Positions 27,419-37,613 of a DNA stretch of 64,000 bases are shown here, in pieces. The position numbers and the translations under genes are program-made. Origin of the DNA: Solirubrobacter sp963848475 (GTDB taxonomy: Bacteria; Actinomycetota; Thermoleophilia; Solirubrobacterales; Solirubrobacteraceae); contig CAWKDW010000005.1 of assembly GCA_963848475.1 (NCBI GenBank), positions 124,001 through 188,000 of the forward strand. Reading direction: 5' to 3'. How positions within the stretch are numbered: position 1 is the first letter of the stretch; each line of letters starts with the position of its first letter. The notes under the pieces are model-generated. The model was not told where the DNA came from. It saw only the letters and a program-made list of their open reading frames with translations, and did no database searches.

Positions 27419-28144
27419 GTGTCTGCGCCAACGCCGCAGCAGCAACAACGCGCCCGCATCTTTGGCGTGCTGTTCGCCGTGACCTTCGTCACCTCGATCG
27501 CAGGGCTGCTCCTCTATGACCCCGTCCTCAACGAGGCCGACTACATCCTCGGCGCCGGGGCCGACACGCGCGTCCAGTTGGGTGCGCTGTGCGAGATCTT
27601 CCTCGCCATCGCCAACATCGGCACCGCCGTGGTGCTGTGGCCCATCGTCAAGCGTCAGAGTGAGACGCTCGCGCTCAGCTATGTCGCCAGTCGGACCGTC
27701 GAATCCGTGCTCATCGTCGTTGGCTTGATCAGCGTGCTCTCCGTCACGACGCTGCGGGAGAACTTCGCCGGAGCCGGTGCGGATGCCGGTTCACTCAGCG
27801 TCGCCGGCGACTCGCTGGTCGCGATTCACGACTGGACGTTCCTGCTCGGGCCCGGCTTCTGCGTCGGCGTGAACGGACTGCTGCTCGGCTACCTCTTCTA
27901 CCGGTCCGGACTGGTGCCCCGGTGGATGGCGATGTTCGGTCTCGTCGGCGGGCCGCTGATCTTTGCTTCGGCGATCGCCGTGCTGTTCGGCGCCTACGAG
28001 CAAAGTGGGGCGCACTTCCTGTTCTCGATTCCGGAGATCATCTTCGAGTTCTCGATCACGATCTACACCATCGTCAAGGGCTTCAGGCCGTCTCCGATCC
28101 TCGACGACACGCGGTTCGGGAGTGCGACCCCGGCTGCGCCGTAG
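27419..28144 (+). CDS. DUF4386-family membrane protein
   Basis: 241 residues from GTG 27419, with six or seven membrane helices. Matches DUF4386 features: first helix FGVLFAVTFVTSIAGLLLYD, LGALCEIFLAIANIGTAVVL, SRTVESVLIVVGLISVLS, and the second-half GLVPRWMAMFGLVGGPLI. Function of the family is unknown. Confidence 0.8.
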   Translation: MSAPTPQQQQRARIFGVLFAVTFVTSIAGLLLYDPVLNEADYILGAGADTRVQLGALCEIFLAIANIGTAVVLWPIVKRQSETLALSYVASRTVESVLIVVGLISVLSVTTLRENFAGAGADAGSLSVAGDSLVAIHDWTFLLGPGFCVGVNGLLLGYLFYRSGLVPRWMAMFGLVGGPLIFASAIAVLFGAYEQSGAHFLFSIPEIIFEFSITIYTIVKGFRPSPILDDTRFGSATPAAP

Positions 28145-28508
28145 TCGCAAGAAGGCCGCGGCGGAACATGCGCAGCTCGTCGACGAGGCCGAGCTCGAAC
28201 GCCGTCGCGGCGAGGCCGGCGCCGCCGATCGAGAGGTCCTTGTCGAGCGTGCGGCTGACGACGACCTTCGGGAGCGCACACCAGACGTCGGCGAACGTGG
28301 CTCCTGCCTCGGTGTCGCGCAGCGACGCGTCCGTCTCCCACAGGAGCATCGTCTCGTAGAGCCTGCGAACAGCACAGATAGTCGCCGCGCTTGGCGACCT
28401 CCGCGAGTGGAAGCGAAACAGCTCGTCGATCGGGGCGGTCCACACGAACGCGCCGTCATGGTCGGCGATGAAGCCGTCCACCGAGACGCCCATCGAGCAG
28501 ATCAGCAT
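28083..28508 (-). pseudogene. Decayed RibD_C/DHFR-like protein
   Basis: Starts MLICSMGVSVDGFIADHDGA and shows RRLYETMLLWE, ALPKVVVSRTLD and SIGGAGLAATAFELGLVDEL, clearly paralogous to the 9933 gene. Relative to that gene, about 24 residues are missing between SRTLD and the IGGAG nucleotide-binding loop. The segment before RRLYET is scrambled (RSPSAATICAV). The C-terminal strands are lost, the frame running antisense into the DUF4386 gene. So it is degraded, not just frame-shifted. Confidence 0.7.
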
Positions 28509-28576
28509 GGCTTCGAGCCTGTCGTACGGGGCGACGGAAGAGGATCGTGCCGACGTCCGCAGCGGGCGCGACGAAC

Positions 28577-30164
28577 CTACGGGGCGAACTTCTCGGCGGC
28601 CAGGCCACGGGCGAGCAGGAGCGGCAGGACCACCAGCGCGACGCCGAACTGCGGCAGGGCGTCCGGGCCGTTGTGGACAACGATGCCGATCGGGATTGCG
28701 CCGGTGGCCGCCGCCACCAGCGGCCAGAGAACGATCCAACCGAAGATCAAACCGACGCTCATGCCGCTCGAGTCGCCGTAGGTGGCCGCGAGCAGGCTCG
28801 GCGGGAGCGTGCCGCCGCGGCGGCTTGAGAGGGCGGCGCAGAGCGTGATCGAGGGGGTGACGAGCACGGCGAGAAGTACGGCGGCGCCACTGTGGTCGGG
28901 CAGCACGCCCGCCGCGGCGCAACCGGCGACCGCCAACAGCGCGCCGGTCGCGACGACCAGCATTGGGACGAGCGTGTGCTGGACCAGCACCTTGCCGATC
29001 GGCGCGCGCAGGAGCACGCGTACGCGCCCGGGCTGGTCGGTCTCCGCCCGCAGCGGTTCGAGGAGTCGCGAAGCGCCGGCATAGATCGTCAGCGCACCGG
29101 CGCCGACGGCGACCGGATGGGCGCCGTTGACCAGGCAGATCGCGGTCCCGCCTCGCGGCCAGAACGAGCGCCTCGCCGAGCCGTTGCGGGACGGCCAGCG
29201 CGGCGATGGCGTCGCGCCAGGCAACGGCCAGGCGCGGCGAACGCGGCGGCTTGAGGCGGCTGGCTCCGCGCGCGGCGACGGGCCCCGCGCTCACAGCCGT
29301 GAGGCTGCGCCGGATGTAGCGGGCGTTCATGGAGTACATCGCCGCGACCGCGCCGCCGCGAGCCTCGGCGCGCAGGAGGTGGCGCTCGGTCGGCGTCGCG
29401 CCGCGGCGGCGGACGGCGAGCGCGGTGAACACCGCGGTGAGCGCGGCCAGCAGCACGACGGCGACCGGCCACGCGGCGTCGGTTCCGGCCAGTGGCTGGA
29501 CGGCCCAGCCCCACGGCCCCGACCACAACGCGACGTGACGGCCCGTCGGCGAGGAGTCCGCAAGCGCGACCAAGCCGGCCGCGACCACGACGGCGGGCCA
29601 GGCGGCACGCCGCGTGGCGCGATCGACCCGCGCGGAGCCCGCCACGAGCGCCGCGCCCACGACACCGAGCAAGCCGAGGATCGCCATCGCGACCACGAAA
29701 CCCGCCGCGCGCACGGCGTCGACCCCGCGATGGTGGCCGGCGACGCCGACCAGGACGAGCCCGGCCACGACCGCGGCCGCGCCCGTCCACATCAGCAGCC
29801 CGCGGATCAGGCGTCCCAGGACGAGTTCCGCGCGGCGCAGCGGCGCGCCGAGCAACTGGGTGATGTCAGCCACGCTGAAGACCACCGGGCCCTGGACCGC
29901 GCCCCAGCGCATTACCGCCAGCAACGCGACGAGCGCGACCGACGGGCCCCAGATCGCGACCGCGCGCGGCGTCGCGACCTCGGACAGCGCCGTGCTCGCC
30001 GTCCCGTAGACGAGCGGTCCGCCGATCGCCAGCGCGATGAACACGTAGTACGCGGGCTCCAGTCGCTTGAGCAGCGACGGCGGAGCCTGCACGACGTGCC
30101 AAAAGCGGCGGATGTCGCGGACGCGTGTTCGGCCTCCGTCGCGGGCGGCGACGAGCTCAGGCAC
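28577..30164 (-). pseudogene. ABC-2-type exporter permease, one frame break
   Basis: GTG 30164 (VPELVAARDG) overlaps the ATPase stop by 8 bases. Frame one carries about seven hydrophobic helices (YYVFIALAIGGPLVYGTAST through VVLLAALTAVFTALAV) up to RLGEALVLAA near 29160. A one-base shift then continues GTAICLVNGAHPVAVGAGAL, three or four more helices (LVPMLVVATGALLAVAG; IFGWIVLWPLVAAATGAIPI) and a stop at 28577. Total about 528 residues. Exporter for an unknown compound with the adjacent ATPase. Confidence 0.65.
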
Positions 30165-30909
30165 CGGCCGGCAGCCAACCGCGCTCGGCGGCGCGCTTGC
30201 GAACCGCGGCCCACGGGCCTTGGTCGAGCACCTCACCCTCGCCCAGGACGATCGCGCGATCGGCGACGCCATCGGCGAACGCCATCTGGTGCGTCGTCAG
30301 CAGCACGGCGGTCCCGCTCGCCTTGGCATCGAGCAGCAACTCGACCAGCAGCGCCTGCGACGGCGGATCGAGACCGACCACGGGCTCGTCGAGAACGAGC
30401 AGCTTCGCGGGCCGGATCAGCGCACACGCCAGGCCGGTCTTCTGCTTGAGGCCGCGCGACAGCTCAGCGGGCAGGAAGTCGGCGCGATGGGCGAGACCGA
30501 GACGCTCCAGAAGTGTGTCGATCCGCTCCTCGATCCCATCGTCGGTCACGCCGTGCGCGAGCGCGACGAGCGACAGGTGCTGCCGGACCGTGAGATCGTC
30601 GTAGAGCATCGGCGTGTCGGGAACCAGCGCGAGCGCGGCGCGAGCAGCTTCGGCGTCCGGCTCGTTGTGCGGATCGTGGCCGCAGACCCGCACCGTGCCC
30701 TCGGTCGGCTCCAGCAGCCCCGCGATCGTCCGGACCGCGGTGGACTTCCCCGAGCCGTTGGCGCCGATCAGCGCCACGCACTGGCCGCGCTTGAGCTCGA
30801 GGTCGAAATGCGCGAGGCCGACGAGGCGGCCGTAGTGGCGGGCCAGCCCAGAGACCTTCAGGGGGATCGCATCGGAGGCGATCGACGTGGCGGCGGGCGG
30901 CACCGACAC
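30157..30909 (-). CDS. ABC transporter ATP-binding protein
   Basis: 250 residues. Walker A ALIGANGSGKST, Q-loop region LVPDTPMLYDDLT, signature LSRGLKQKTGLA, Walker B KLLVLDEPVVGLD, and switch His in LLTTHQMAFAD. The signature (LSRG-x-K-Q) is that of ABC-2 export ATPases (CcmA-like). The downstream permease starts within its last codons. Confidence 0.9.
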   Translation of the reverse strand: MSVPPAATSIASDAIPLKVSGLARHYGRLVGLAHFDLELKRGQCVALIGANGSGKSTAVRTIAGLLEPTEGTVRVCGHDPHNEPDAEAARAALALVPDTPMLYDDLTVRQHLSLVALAHGVTDDGIEERIDTLLERLGLAHRADFLPAELSRGLKQKTGLACALIRPAKLLVLDEPVVGLDPPSQALLVELLLDAKASGTAVLLTTHQMAFADGVADRAIVLGEGEVLDQGPWAAVRKRAAERGWLPAGA

Positions 30910-31041
30910 CAGTCTGACGGCTGCCGCGCCGCGTGCATGAGCGTTCCTCTCATCCGAGGACCGAGGGAACCGGATGGCCGGCGAGCATCTGGAGCACCTA
31001 CGTTCGCGCTCGAGCTACCTCGTCGGCGTTCGCGTTCTCGC

Positions 31042-32005
31042 TCACCCACAGCAACGTCGAAGGCGACGGAAGCGGCGGAGCGTCGGCCACAAGCCGAAGA
31101 GAGCGGCGCCGTTGGCCGGTCGTGGGGCCGGGCGCGCGATGAAGAGCTTCCGGCTCGAGGTGACCGCGGCACCGTTCCAGCGAGCGTCTTGGTGAACAGG
31201 TGCCGCTTCGACGCACGCGCGCAGCGCGTGGAGGTCAGCCGCGTCGGCGACATCCACCAGGTCGCGCAGCGAGCCACGGAGCTGCGCGCGGAGGAACGCG
31301 TGCGTCGCGGCGTCGTCCGGCGCCGTGACGGTGTCGCTCAGCGTGTCGGACGCGACGACGTCGAGCCCCGCGGCGGCGAGCATGGCGGGGTAGCGCTCGG
31401 CGTTCGAGGCGCCCGGGAGCGACGGTGACACGCGTCCCGGCCGGGCGGCCTGGAGGCGGTCCCAGATGCCGGGGCGCCCGAGGTCGTCCGCGAGTCGCAC
31501 GACCGTCGCGTGCTCGCGTTCGAGCACGCACACGAGGCCGTGCGGACGGAGCAGCTGCCTGATGTTCGTGAGCGTGGCGACCTCGTCGCGGGCGTGGTGG
31601 ATCGCCATCGCCGCCCAGGCGAGGTCGAACGTCCCCAGCGCCCGGAGATCGTCGCCGTCCAGGTCCAGCGCGCGCGTCTCGACGCGCTCGGCCACACCGA
31701 GTCGCGCCGCTCTGCGCTCGGCGCGGGCCAGCATCGCGGCGGAGGCGTCGACCGCGACGACGGTCGCGGACGGGAACCGCTCGGCGAGCAGCGCGCTCCC
31801 GACGCCGGGCCCGCATCCGAGGTCGACGATGCGGCGGACCGCGTCTCCGGCCGTCGCGAAGCGGTCGGCGCAGACGGCGATCGCCCCGGACGTGAGGCGC
31901 GAGGTCAATTCGCCCTCGACTTCAAGCGCCGTTGCCGATGCGCTCGAGATCGAAGGCGCCGTGGTGTCCGTGCTGGCCGGCGTGGGCGGGGGGCTGGTGC
32001 GACAT
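31042..32005 (-). pseudogene. Class I SAM-dependent methyltransferase, N-terminal frame break
   Basis: ATG 32005 gives MSHQPPAHAGQHGHHGAFDL; near 31930 a one-base shift joins TALEVEGELTSRLTSGAIAV. The SAM site is RIVDLGCGPGVGSALLAERF, followed by VVAVDASAAMLARAERRA and FDLAWAAMAIHHARD. About 320 residues. Such methyltransferases are often found beside XRE-cupin regulators, as here (start to start 36-48 bases, divergent). Substrate unknown. The break may be a sequencing error. Confidence 0.7.
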
Positions 32006-32053
32006 GCGACCCACGCTAGCTGGCTTGTGCGCAAATCGCATATGCTCTTGCCG

Positions 32054-32617
32054 ATGACGCAAGAGAGTTCGCTGGAGAGTGCCGCTCGCCGCCGCCTGCG
32101 CGCACTCCGTCAGGCTCGCGGCTGGTCGCTCGACGAGCTGGCGCGTCACGCCGACATCGGCGCGTCGACCCTGAGCCGGCTCGAGACCGGCCACCGGCGT
32201 ATGGCGATCGACCATCTCGTGACGCTCGCCCGTGTGCTGGACACGACGGTCGACGAGCTGCTGATCGAAGATGACGACGCGGATGTCGTGATCCGTCCAC
32301 GCCGCGACAGCGCGGGCAGCTCCACCTACTGGCTGCTCAGCCGCCCGGACGACCCGTCGGGCCGGGTCGTGGCCAAGATGCGCATCCCGGCACACGAGCC
32401 ACTTCCCGAAGCGCGCGTTCATCCCGGCCGCGACTGGTTCTACGTGCTCGAAGGCACCGTGCGACTGCGGCTCGGCACACGCGAGGTCCTGGTCAACAGC
32501 GGTCAGGCGGCCAGCTTCGACACGATGACCCCGCACACGATGGGCGGCCACGGCGGACCTGCCGAGATCCTGAGCATTCTCGATCACCACGGCGAGCGCG
32601 CCCACCTCCACTCCTGA
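32054..32617 (+). CDS. XRE-family HTH regulator with C-terminal cupin
   Basis: 187 residues from ATG 32054 (an in-frame ATG at 32042 is also possible). Residues about 8-65 form the HTH (LRALRQARGWSLDELARHAD, ASTLSRLETGHRRMAIDHLV), and residues about 95-180 a cupin (HPGRDWFYVLEGTVRLRLGT, then FDTMTPHTMGGHGGPAEILS). This class senses a small ligand through the cupin. It is divergent from the methyltransferase, and a TGCG-N5-CGCA dyad lies just ahead of the ATGs, so it probably controls both genes. Confidence 0.85.
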   Translation: MTQESSLESAARRRLRALRQARGWSLDELARHADIGASTLSRLETGHRRMAIDHLVTLARVLDTTVDELLIEDDDADVVIRPRRDSAGSSTYWLLSRPDDPSGRVVAKMRIPAHEPLPEARVHPGRDWFYVLEGTVRLRLGTREVLVNSGQAASFDTMTPHTMGGHGGPAEILSILDHHGERAHLHS

Positions 32618-32630
32618 GCCCTACCGCTGC

Positions 32631-33187
32631 TCACCAGACCCGAGGGATCAGGCGCGCTTTGCCGGACTCGTACTCCCGGTAGGAGTCGCCCAGCACCAGG
32701 CTGAGCTCGCCTTCCTCGAGGTGGATGCGCCGGACCAGAGGCGGCAGCGGCAGGGCGAGGCACGCGGCGAAGGACAGCCAGTTCCCGGTCGACAGGCCGA
32801 AACCCGCCACGATCGACAGCAGGCCGGTGTAGGAAGGGTGTCGGACCCACTGTACGGACCAGTCGAGACGACGGCCTGGCCGGGATCGACCTCGATGGTG
32901 GTGCGAAAGGCGCGGCCCAGCGCCGTGATCGCCCAGATTCGCAGCGCGAGTCCGAGCCACATGACGACGACTCCGACCGACTGGGCGAACCCTGGCAGTC
33001 GTGCCGAGGGAGCGTGCGACCGGGCGGCGAAGGCGAGCGCGATCGCCCCGCCAAGCCCGAGCGCGATCAAGGCGCGCGTGGATCGGTCGCGGTCGCGGCG
33101 ACCTCGCCGTTGCACGAGCTCGTGTACCCGGACACCGACTTCGAGCAGCACCCATGCCACGAGTGTGAGATCCACCAGAGCGGACAC
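32631..33187 (-). pseudogene. Isoprenylcysteine carboxyl methyltransferase-like membrane protein, frame break
   Basis: GTG 33187 starts a membrane protein (VDLTLVAWVLLEVGVRVHEL, then LGLALRIWAITALGRAFRTT, the ICMT/NnrU-type motif, and VVSTGPY). Near 32860 a one-base shift is needed to continue WVRHPSYTGLLSIVAGFGLS, the family's R-H-P-x-Y-T-G motif, and the end IHLEEGELSLVLGDSYREYE. About 185 residues in total. Membrane methyltransferase of unknown substrate. Confidence 0.7.
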
Positions 33188-33239
33188 CGATCGAGTATGT
33201 CCGCCGGTGACGCGTTCGAGTATCTCAGCAATGGCACCG

Positions 33240-33269
33240 GGGGGCGCCGGCCTCGCGGCCGGCGCCCCC
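33240..33269 (-). terminator. 13-base-pair GNRA-loop terminator hairpin of the PIG-L gene
   Basis: Stem GGGGCGCCGGCC / GGCCGGCGCCCC plus one outer G-C pair, loop TCGC on the plus strand (GCGA, a GNRA tetraloop, when transcribed from the minus strand). It starts 12 bases after the stop of the PIG-L-like gene. Very stable, no T-run. Confidence 0.65.
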
Positions 33270-33280
33270 GGGGAGCACCC

Positions 33281-36200
33281 CTACGGTGTGGTCGTCGACA
33301 GGGTGAACGTCAGCGTCTTGCTGTACGTGCCCGTGCGCAGCGGCTCGTTGGCGCCGATCGACTGCTTGAAGCCGATCGTGACGGCGTCGTTGGAGACGGG
33401 TCCGCTGTAGGTCTTCACCGTCGCCGGGATCGGGGCGTAGGTGCCGCCCGTACCGGCCTGGAGCGTCTGCGCCAGGGCGAAGGACCCGTTGACCAGCTTG
33501 CCGGTGTTCGTCGCGCTCGGGTCCGCGACCGAGATCGCCGCATCACCGGCGGTCGAGGTCACGGTCGCCATCGTCGTCGCGAAGTAGTCCTTCGCGAGAC
33601 CCGGCGTGAACGCGCCGAACGTCGCCGGAGCGCCCAGGGTGAGCGAGAGCGTGGCGGGGACCGTGCCGCCGACGCCGCCGCTCGCCGAGGTGATGGGGAC
33701 ATCGAACGCCTTGACCTCGTTGGAGGCGTTGACGAAGGAGACCAGTACCGATGCGCCGCTCGCGACCCTCGAGGCCGCGGCCTCGTCGAGCGGGATCGAA
33801 ACTGTCTGGCTCCCTGCCGCTGCGATGTTGACCGTCATCGAGCGGACGATGGCACCCATCATGTCCGGCGCCCACGGCGGCGTGGTGCCGTCCGCGGTGC
33901 TGCACGCCGAGAGCCCGTAGTCCGGTGCCGGGTTGGTCGCCGGGTTACAGCTCGTGTTCCAGACCCGCGTGTAGCTCTTGTTGCCGTCCTGCGGGTTCGG
34001 GTCGTACACGTAGAAGCGAGCGGTGCCGGCCGCCGCCGCCGTGATGCTGACCTTGAGCGAGCCCGTGGTCAGGTTCGCTCCGCCGACGGTGATGCCGCGA
34101 GCCGCCGGAGCGGGTTCGCGACCCGAGATCGGCACGCCGTTGCGGGCCGACTGGGCGATCGTCTGCGGTGAGGCGGCGCCGTCCAGGTTCGGGTGCGAGA
34201 CGTTCGGCGTCCGCGGGGTGGTCGGCTGGCCTGCCGGCGGCGTGTAGCCGGGCAGGGTCGCGACGCCCCAGCGGTACGGGTCGGACTGCACGCTGCCGAA
34301 CGTCGACCACGCCAGACGGGCGCTGTTGTCGATGTGGCGCAGCGTCGTCGAGCCCGCGGCCGCGGTGTTGTCGTTGTCGTAGGGCGTGATGTTCAGGCCC
34401 ATGCGCGCCGGGTCGATCGCGGCCGGCAGGATCGAGGCCGGGATCTTGACCTCGAGCGTGTAGCCGCCACCCGCGTACGCGTGGTCGGTGGTGGTGTCGT
34501 TGGTGCCCACCCACGTCGCGCTCGAGAACACCTGCACGCCGGGCGCGTTCGGGGCGTCGTCGACCGTGGCCGCCAGCGGCCCGGTCGAGAAGCCCTGGTG
34601 GTTGTCGGCGTCACGCGACCAGCACGGGCCGTTGACGCCGTTGCCGTTGGAGTTGGTCGGGTCGTTCGTGTACGGGAAGATCCCGAGCTTGAACGTGTTG
34701 GCCGTGTCCATCGCGTTGGCGGAGGCATTCCCGCGCGGGTCGATCAGGATCTCGACCGAGTCCGCGAGCCAGTGCGCGACGCATTCCGCAGGCGTGACCG
34801 CGTAGGCCTGGAAGTCGTCGCGGACGCGGATGTAGAAGTACAGGGCGTCGTCGCGGTACGCCACGCGGGCGTACGTGCTGGTCGGGCCGCCGACGGCACC
34901 CGAGGTGCCGCAGTCGGTGCCGAAGTTGGCCGCGACGCAGCTCGAGCCCTCCCAGATCCGGCCGATGTCGAGCAGCGAGCCGGCGTATTCGCCGGGGCTG
35001 TCGATGCCGTCCAGCACCGGCGTGGCCGGTGCCTGGTTGATGGCGGTCGTCGGCAGGATCGACATGCCGATCGTCTCGGCGCCGGGACCGCGCGTCGAGT
35101 TGGTGGTCGTGACGACGATGTTCGCCGTCTGCGGCGTCGGGATCGTCGTGTCGGTGTTGGTGACCGAGAACGTGACCGTCGCCTCGGCGCCGGGGGCCAG
35201 CGGCCCGTACGGCTTCGAGACCACGGCGGAGCTGAAGTTCGCGGGCAGGGTCAGGCTGACCGTGCCGCTCTGCGCCACGCCGGACCAGTTGTGCACGTTG
35301 ATCGGAAGGTCGACCGTCGCGCCCATGGCGACCGTGGCGAGGGCCGAGGAGCGGCCCACGCGCAGCGCCGCCGGGGCGGTGTTGTTGAGCCAGTTGTCGT
35401 ACTCCAGCCACTTGCCCCAGCGCTGGAAGCGGCCCTCGACCGGGGAGACGAGCCGCACGGTGTCATCCGTGTAGCCGGTCGCGCTGCCGGTCGTGTAGCG
35501 CGCGGCGATCTTGTACATGGCGTCGACCGTGGCGTCCGTGGCCGGTGTGACGGTGAACGTCGTCGTCGACAGTGTCGAGCCGACCGCGCCGACGGCCTTG
35601 GAGGCCGAGTCCACGGTCCAGCCCGCGGGGACCGTCAGGGCGACGGTGCCGGCCGCGAGCGTGCCCGCGCCCGACTTGAGGCTGACGGTCACGTCGAACG
35701 GCGTGCCGGGCGTGTTGAGGAAGCGCGAGAACGACAGGTACTCGAGCGTGCCGGCGGGCAGTCCGCCCGGGTCCGGCTTGACCGCGCCGTAGAGGATCGC
35801 GTCGTCCTTGCCGGCGGCGCTGTTGGCGGTGCCGTCGGCGTTCGCGTTGGGTTGGAAGGGAACGAAGGAGTCGGTCATGCCGAAGCGCGAGCAGCCCGGG
35901 GACGACACGGTCTGGGTCATGACGCGGCTCTGGGTCGGGTAGGCGCGGCCGCCTTCGGTCGCAACCTGGGCCCAGATCTTGGGCGTTCCCGCGGCCTGGC
36001 CCTGGACGTTGCCGGGCGGCCACAGGTAGGGCGAGTCATAGCCCGTCCAGACGCCCGCGACGGTGTCCATGTTGGTCGCCGCCGGCAGGTAGCCGGTCGT
36101 GCAGTCCGCGGACGTCGTCGTGCCGCCGGTGCCGGTGGTGCTGCCGCCGGAGAAGATCTTCTTGACCTGCCAGGTGCTCAGGGCGTTGGGGCCTGTGAGC

Positions 36201-36758
36201 TGCTCCGGGAACATGTTCGGGTCGGCCGCCGCCTGGACGCCCTCCCAGATGTAGCGACCGGCCTGCTGGTGATTGCCGTGGCCGGCGTTCAGCGACGGCG
36301 TGAAGCCGATGTAGACGTCCGGCTGCGTCATGCGGATGATCCGCGTGATGCGGCGCAGGGTCTCGTTGCCCCAGAAGAACTGCGTGAGCGGCGCCGTCGT
36401 GTTGTAGAAGAAGTCGACGCTGTCGATGTTGAAGATGTCGATCGTGCCCGACCGGTAGTGCGCGACGCGGTCCTCGTTCTCGCGCCGCAGGCCGAGCTCG
36501 GGCCCGATCTCGGTGCCCGTGGCGTTGCCGCCGCCCTCACCGCGGGTGACCATGATGATCCCGCAGCGGACGTCGTATCGCTGATGCCAGACGCCGCACG
36601 GGCCGATGATGCTCGTGTCGTCGTCAGGGTGGGCCCATTCGCCCATCACGTTGATCTTCACGGCCTGATCGGCCGTGTATGGGGCCGCATTTGCCCCTGG
36701 GGATGCCCCGAACAGCAACGGCCAGAGCCGCTGCCAGGACCACGCCAAATCGCTTCAC
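33281..36758 (-). CDS. Secreted PIG-L deacetylase with carbohydrate-binding and Ig-like modules
   Basis: About 1,158 residues. The best start is GTG 36758 with ribosome site GAGAGGAG; it reads KRFGVVLAAALAVA, then a one-base shift near 36718 joins LLFGASPGANA^APYTAD, completing a signal peptide. Residues to about 220: PIG-L/LmbE deacetylase with the zinc motif GEWAHPDDDTS and H-x-x-H in AGHGNHQQAG. Then a NEW3-like beta module (TPGTPFDVTVSLKSGAG), another (DLPINVHNWSGVAQSG), a CBM9-like sugar-binding domain (VAYRDDALYFYIRVRDDFQA) and Ig-like C-terminal modules. It likely removes N-acetyl groups from an extracellular amino-sugar polymer. Substrate (chitin, exopolysaccharide, mycothiol-like) is not decidable. 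Confidence 0.8.
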
Positions 36759-36775
36759 GTCGCTCCTCTCACCCT

Positions 36776-36831
36776 CGAACCTCTTCGAACGACTTCGAAC
36801 ACGGACGTTATTCCCGCCTTTCGGTCCGTGT
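36776..36831. promoter_or_regulatory. CGAAC direct repeats and dyad in a divergent promoter
   Basis: CGAAC occurs at 36776, 36786 and 36796, three copies exactly 10 bases (one helical turn) apart. Immediately beyond, ACACGGAC (36799-36806) and GTCCGTGT (36824-36831) form an 8-base dyad. This lies between the start codons of the PIG-L gene and the 36870 gene, so a shared operator for two secreted proteins is likely. Confidence 0.55.
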
Positions 36832-36869
36832 CAAGTCTGCGGCGATTAACGCCGTTACCCTCGTAGAAC

Positions 36870-37536
36870 GTGCGATTCTCGCTCCTCATCCTCATTTTCG
36901 CCGCACTGGCCGTTCCGGCCAGCCGCTCAGGCGGCCCCGGTCCTCGACGCCGACCTCGCGCGTCCTTCGGTGCGTTACGGCGCGTCGCACACGATCACCG
37001 GGACGCTGGTCGACGGCGACGTCGCGCTCGGCGCCCAGGAGGTCGTGCTCGAAGGCCGCCGCTACCCGTACGAGGGCTCCTACCGCGTGATCGCCCGGAC
37101 GACGACCGACGCCGACGGCGAGTTCACGTTCAAGCCCGAACTGGACCGCAACCACCGGCTGCGCGTCAGCGCGCCCGCCCAGAGCATCGAATCCGACGTG
37201 ATGAAGGCCTACACGCTGCCGGCTTTCGAGTTGTCCTTCCGCGCGCTCAAGCCCGGTGTCGTGCGGCTCTATCAGCGCTACACCGTGCCCAAGACCGTCC
37301 GCCTGAGCGCGCCGACGCTGTTCTACCTCGGCAAGCGCGGCGCGAAGAAGGCCTCGCTGCGCAAGACGGGCGAACTGAAGCGCACCAGAGCCGGCCGCTA
37401 CACGTCCAAGGTGACCGTGACGCTGCCCAAGAGCTGGCACGGCGCGTTCCGCTACGCGAGTTGCTTCCGCCCGTCGGCGGGCTCGGGCATGGGCGACCCG
37501 CGGGCGACATGCCCGCGTCTGCGGCTCGAGTTCTGA
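36870..37536 (+). CDS. Secreted beta-sandwich protein, frame break in signal peptide
   Basis: GTG 36870 encodes a signal peptide (RFSLLILIFAALAVPA). Near 36930 a one-base shift is needed to enter the frame that continues APVLDADLARPSVRYGASHT and ends at 37536. The mature part is about 200 residues of beta strands: an Ig-like domain (GTLVDGDVALGAQEVVLEGR, TTTDADGEFTFKPELDRNHR) and a second repeat-like domain ending in two Cys (YASCFRP, ATCPRLRLEF). Transthyretin/CarboxypepD_reg-like. Divergent from the deacetylase and likely co-regulated. Confidence 0.65.
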
Positions 37537-37584
37537 CAGGACATTTCCGCCACACCGCGCGTTCGAAGCTGATAGAAGTCCGCT

Positions 37585-37607
37585 CGGAACTGTTCACTAA
37601 TGTTCCG
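37585..37607. promoter_or_regulatory. Dyad upstream of deoR-family gene
   Basis: CGGAAC, 11-base spacer, GTTCCG, ending 6 bases before the regulator's ATG. TGTTC is also repeated directly (37591 and 37601). A plausible autoregulatory operator for the sugar operon. Confidence 0.45.
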
Positions 37608-37613
37608 CCGGAA

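Noticed and set aside
34193..37090. 965-residue plus-strand open frame opposite the PIG-L gene
   Set aside because: Composition is that of an antisense shadow (Arg/Gly/Asp/Val-rich, no hydrophobic core), while the minus strand gives clear deacetylase and beta-domain motifs.
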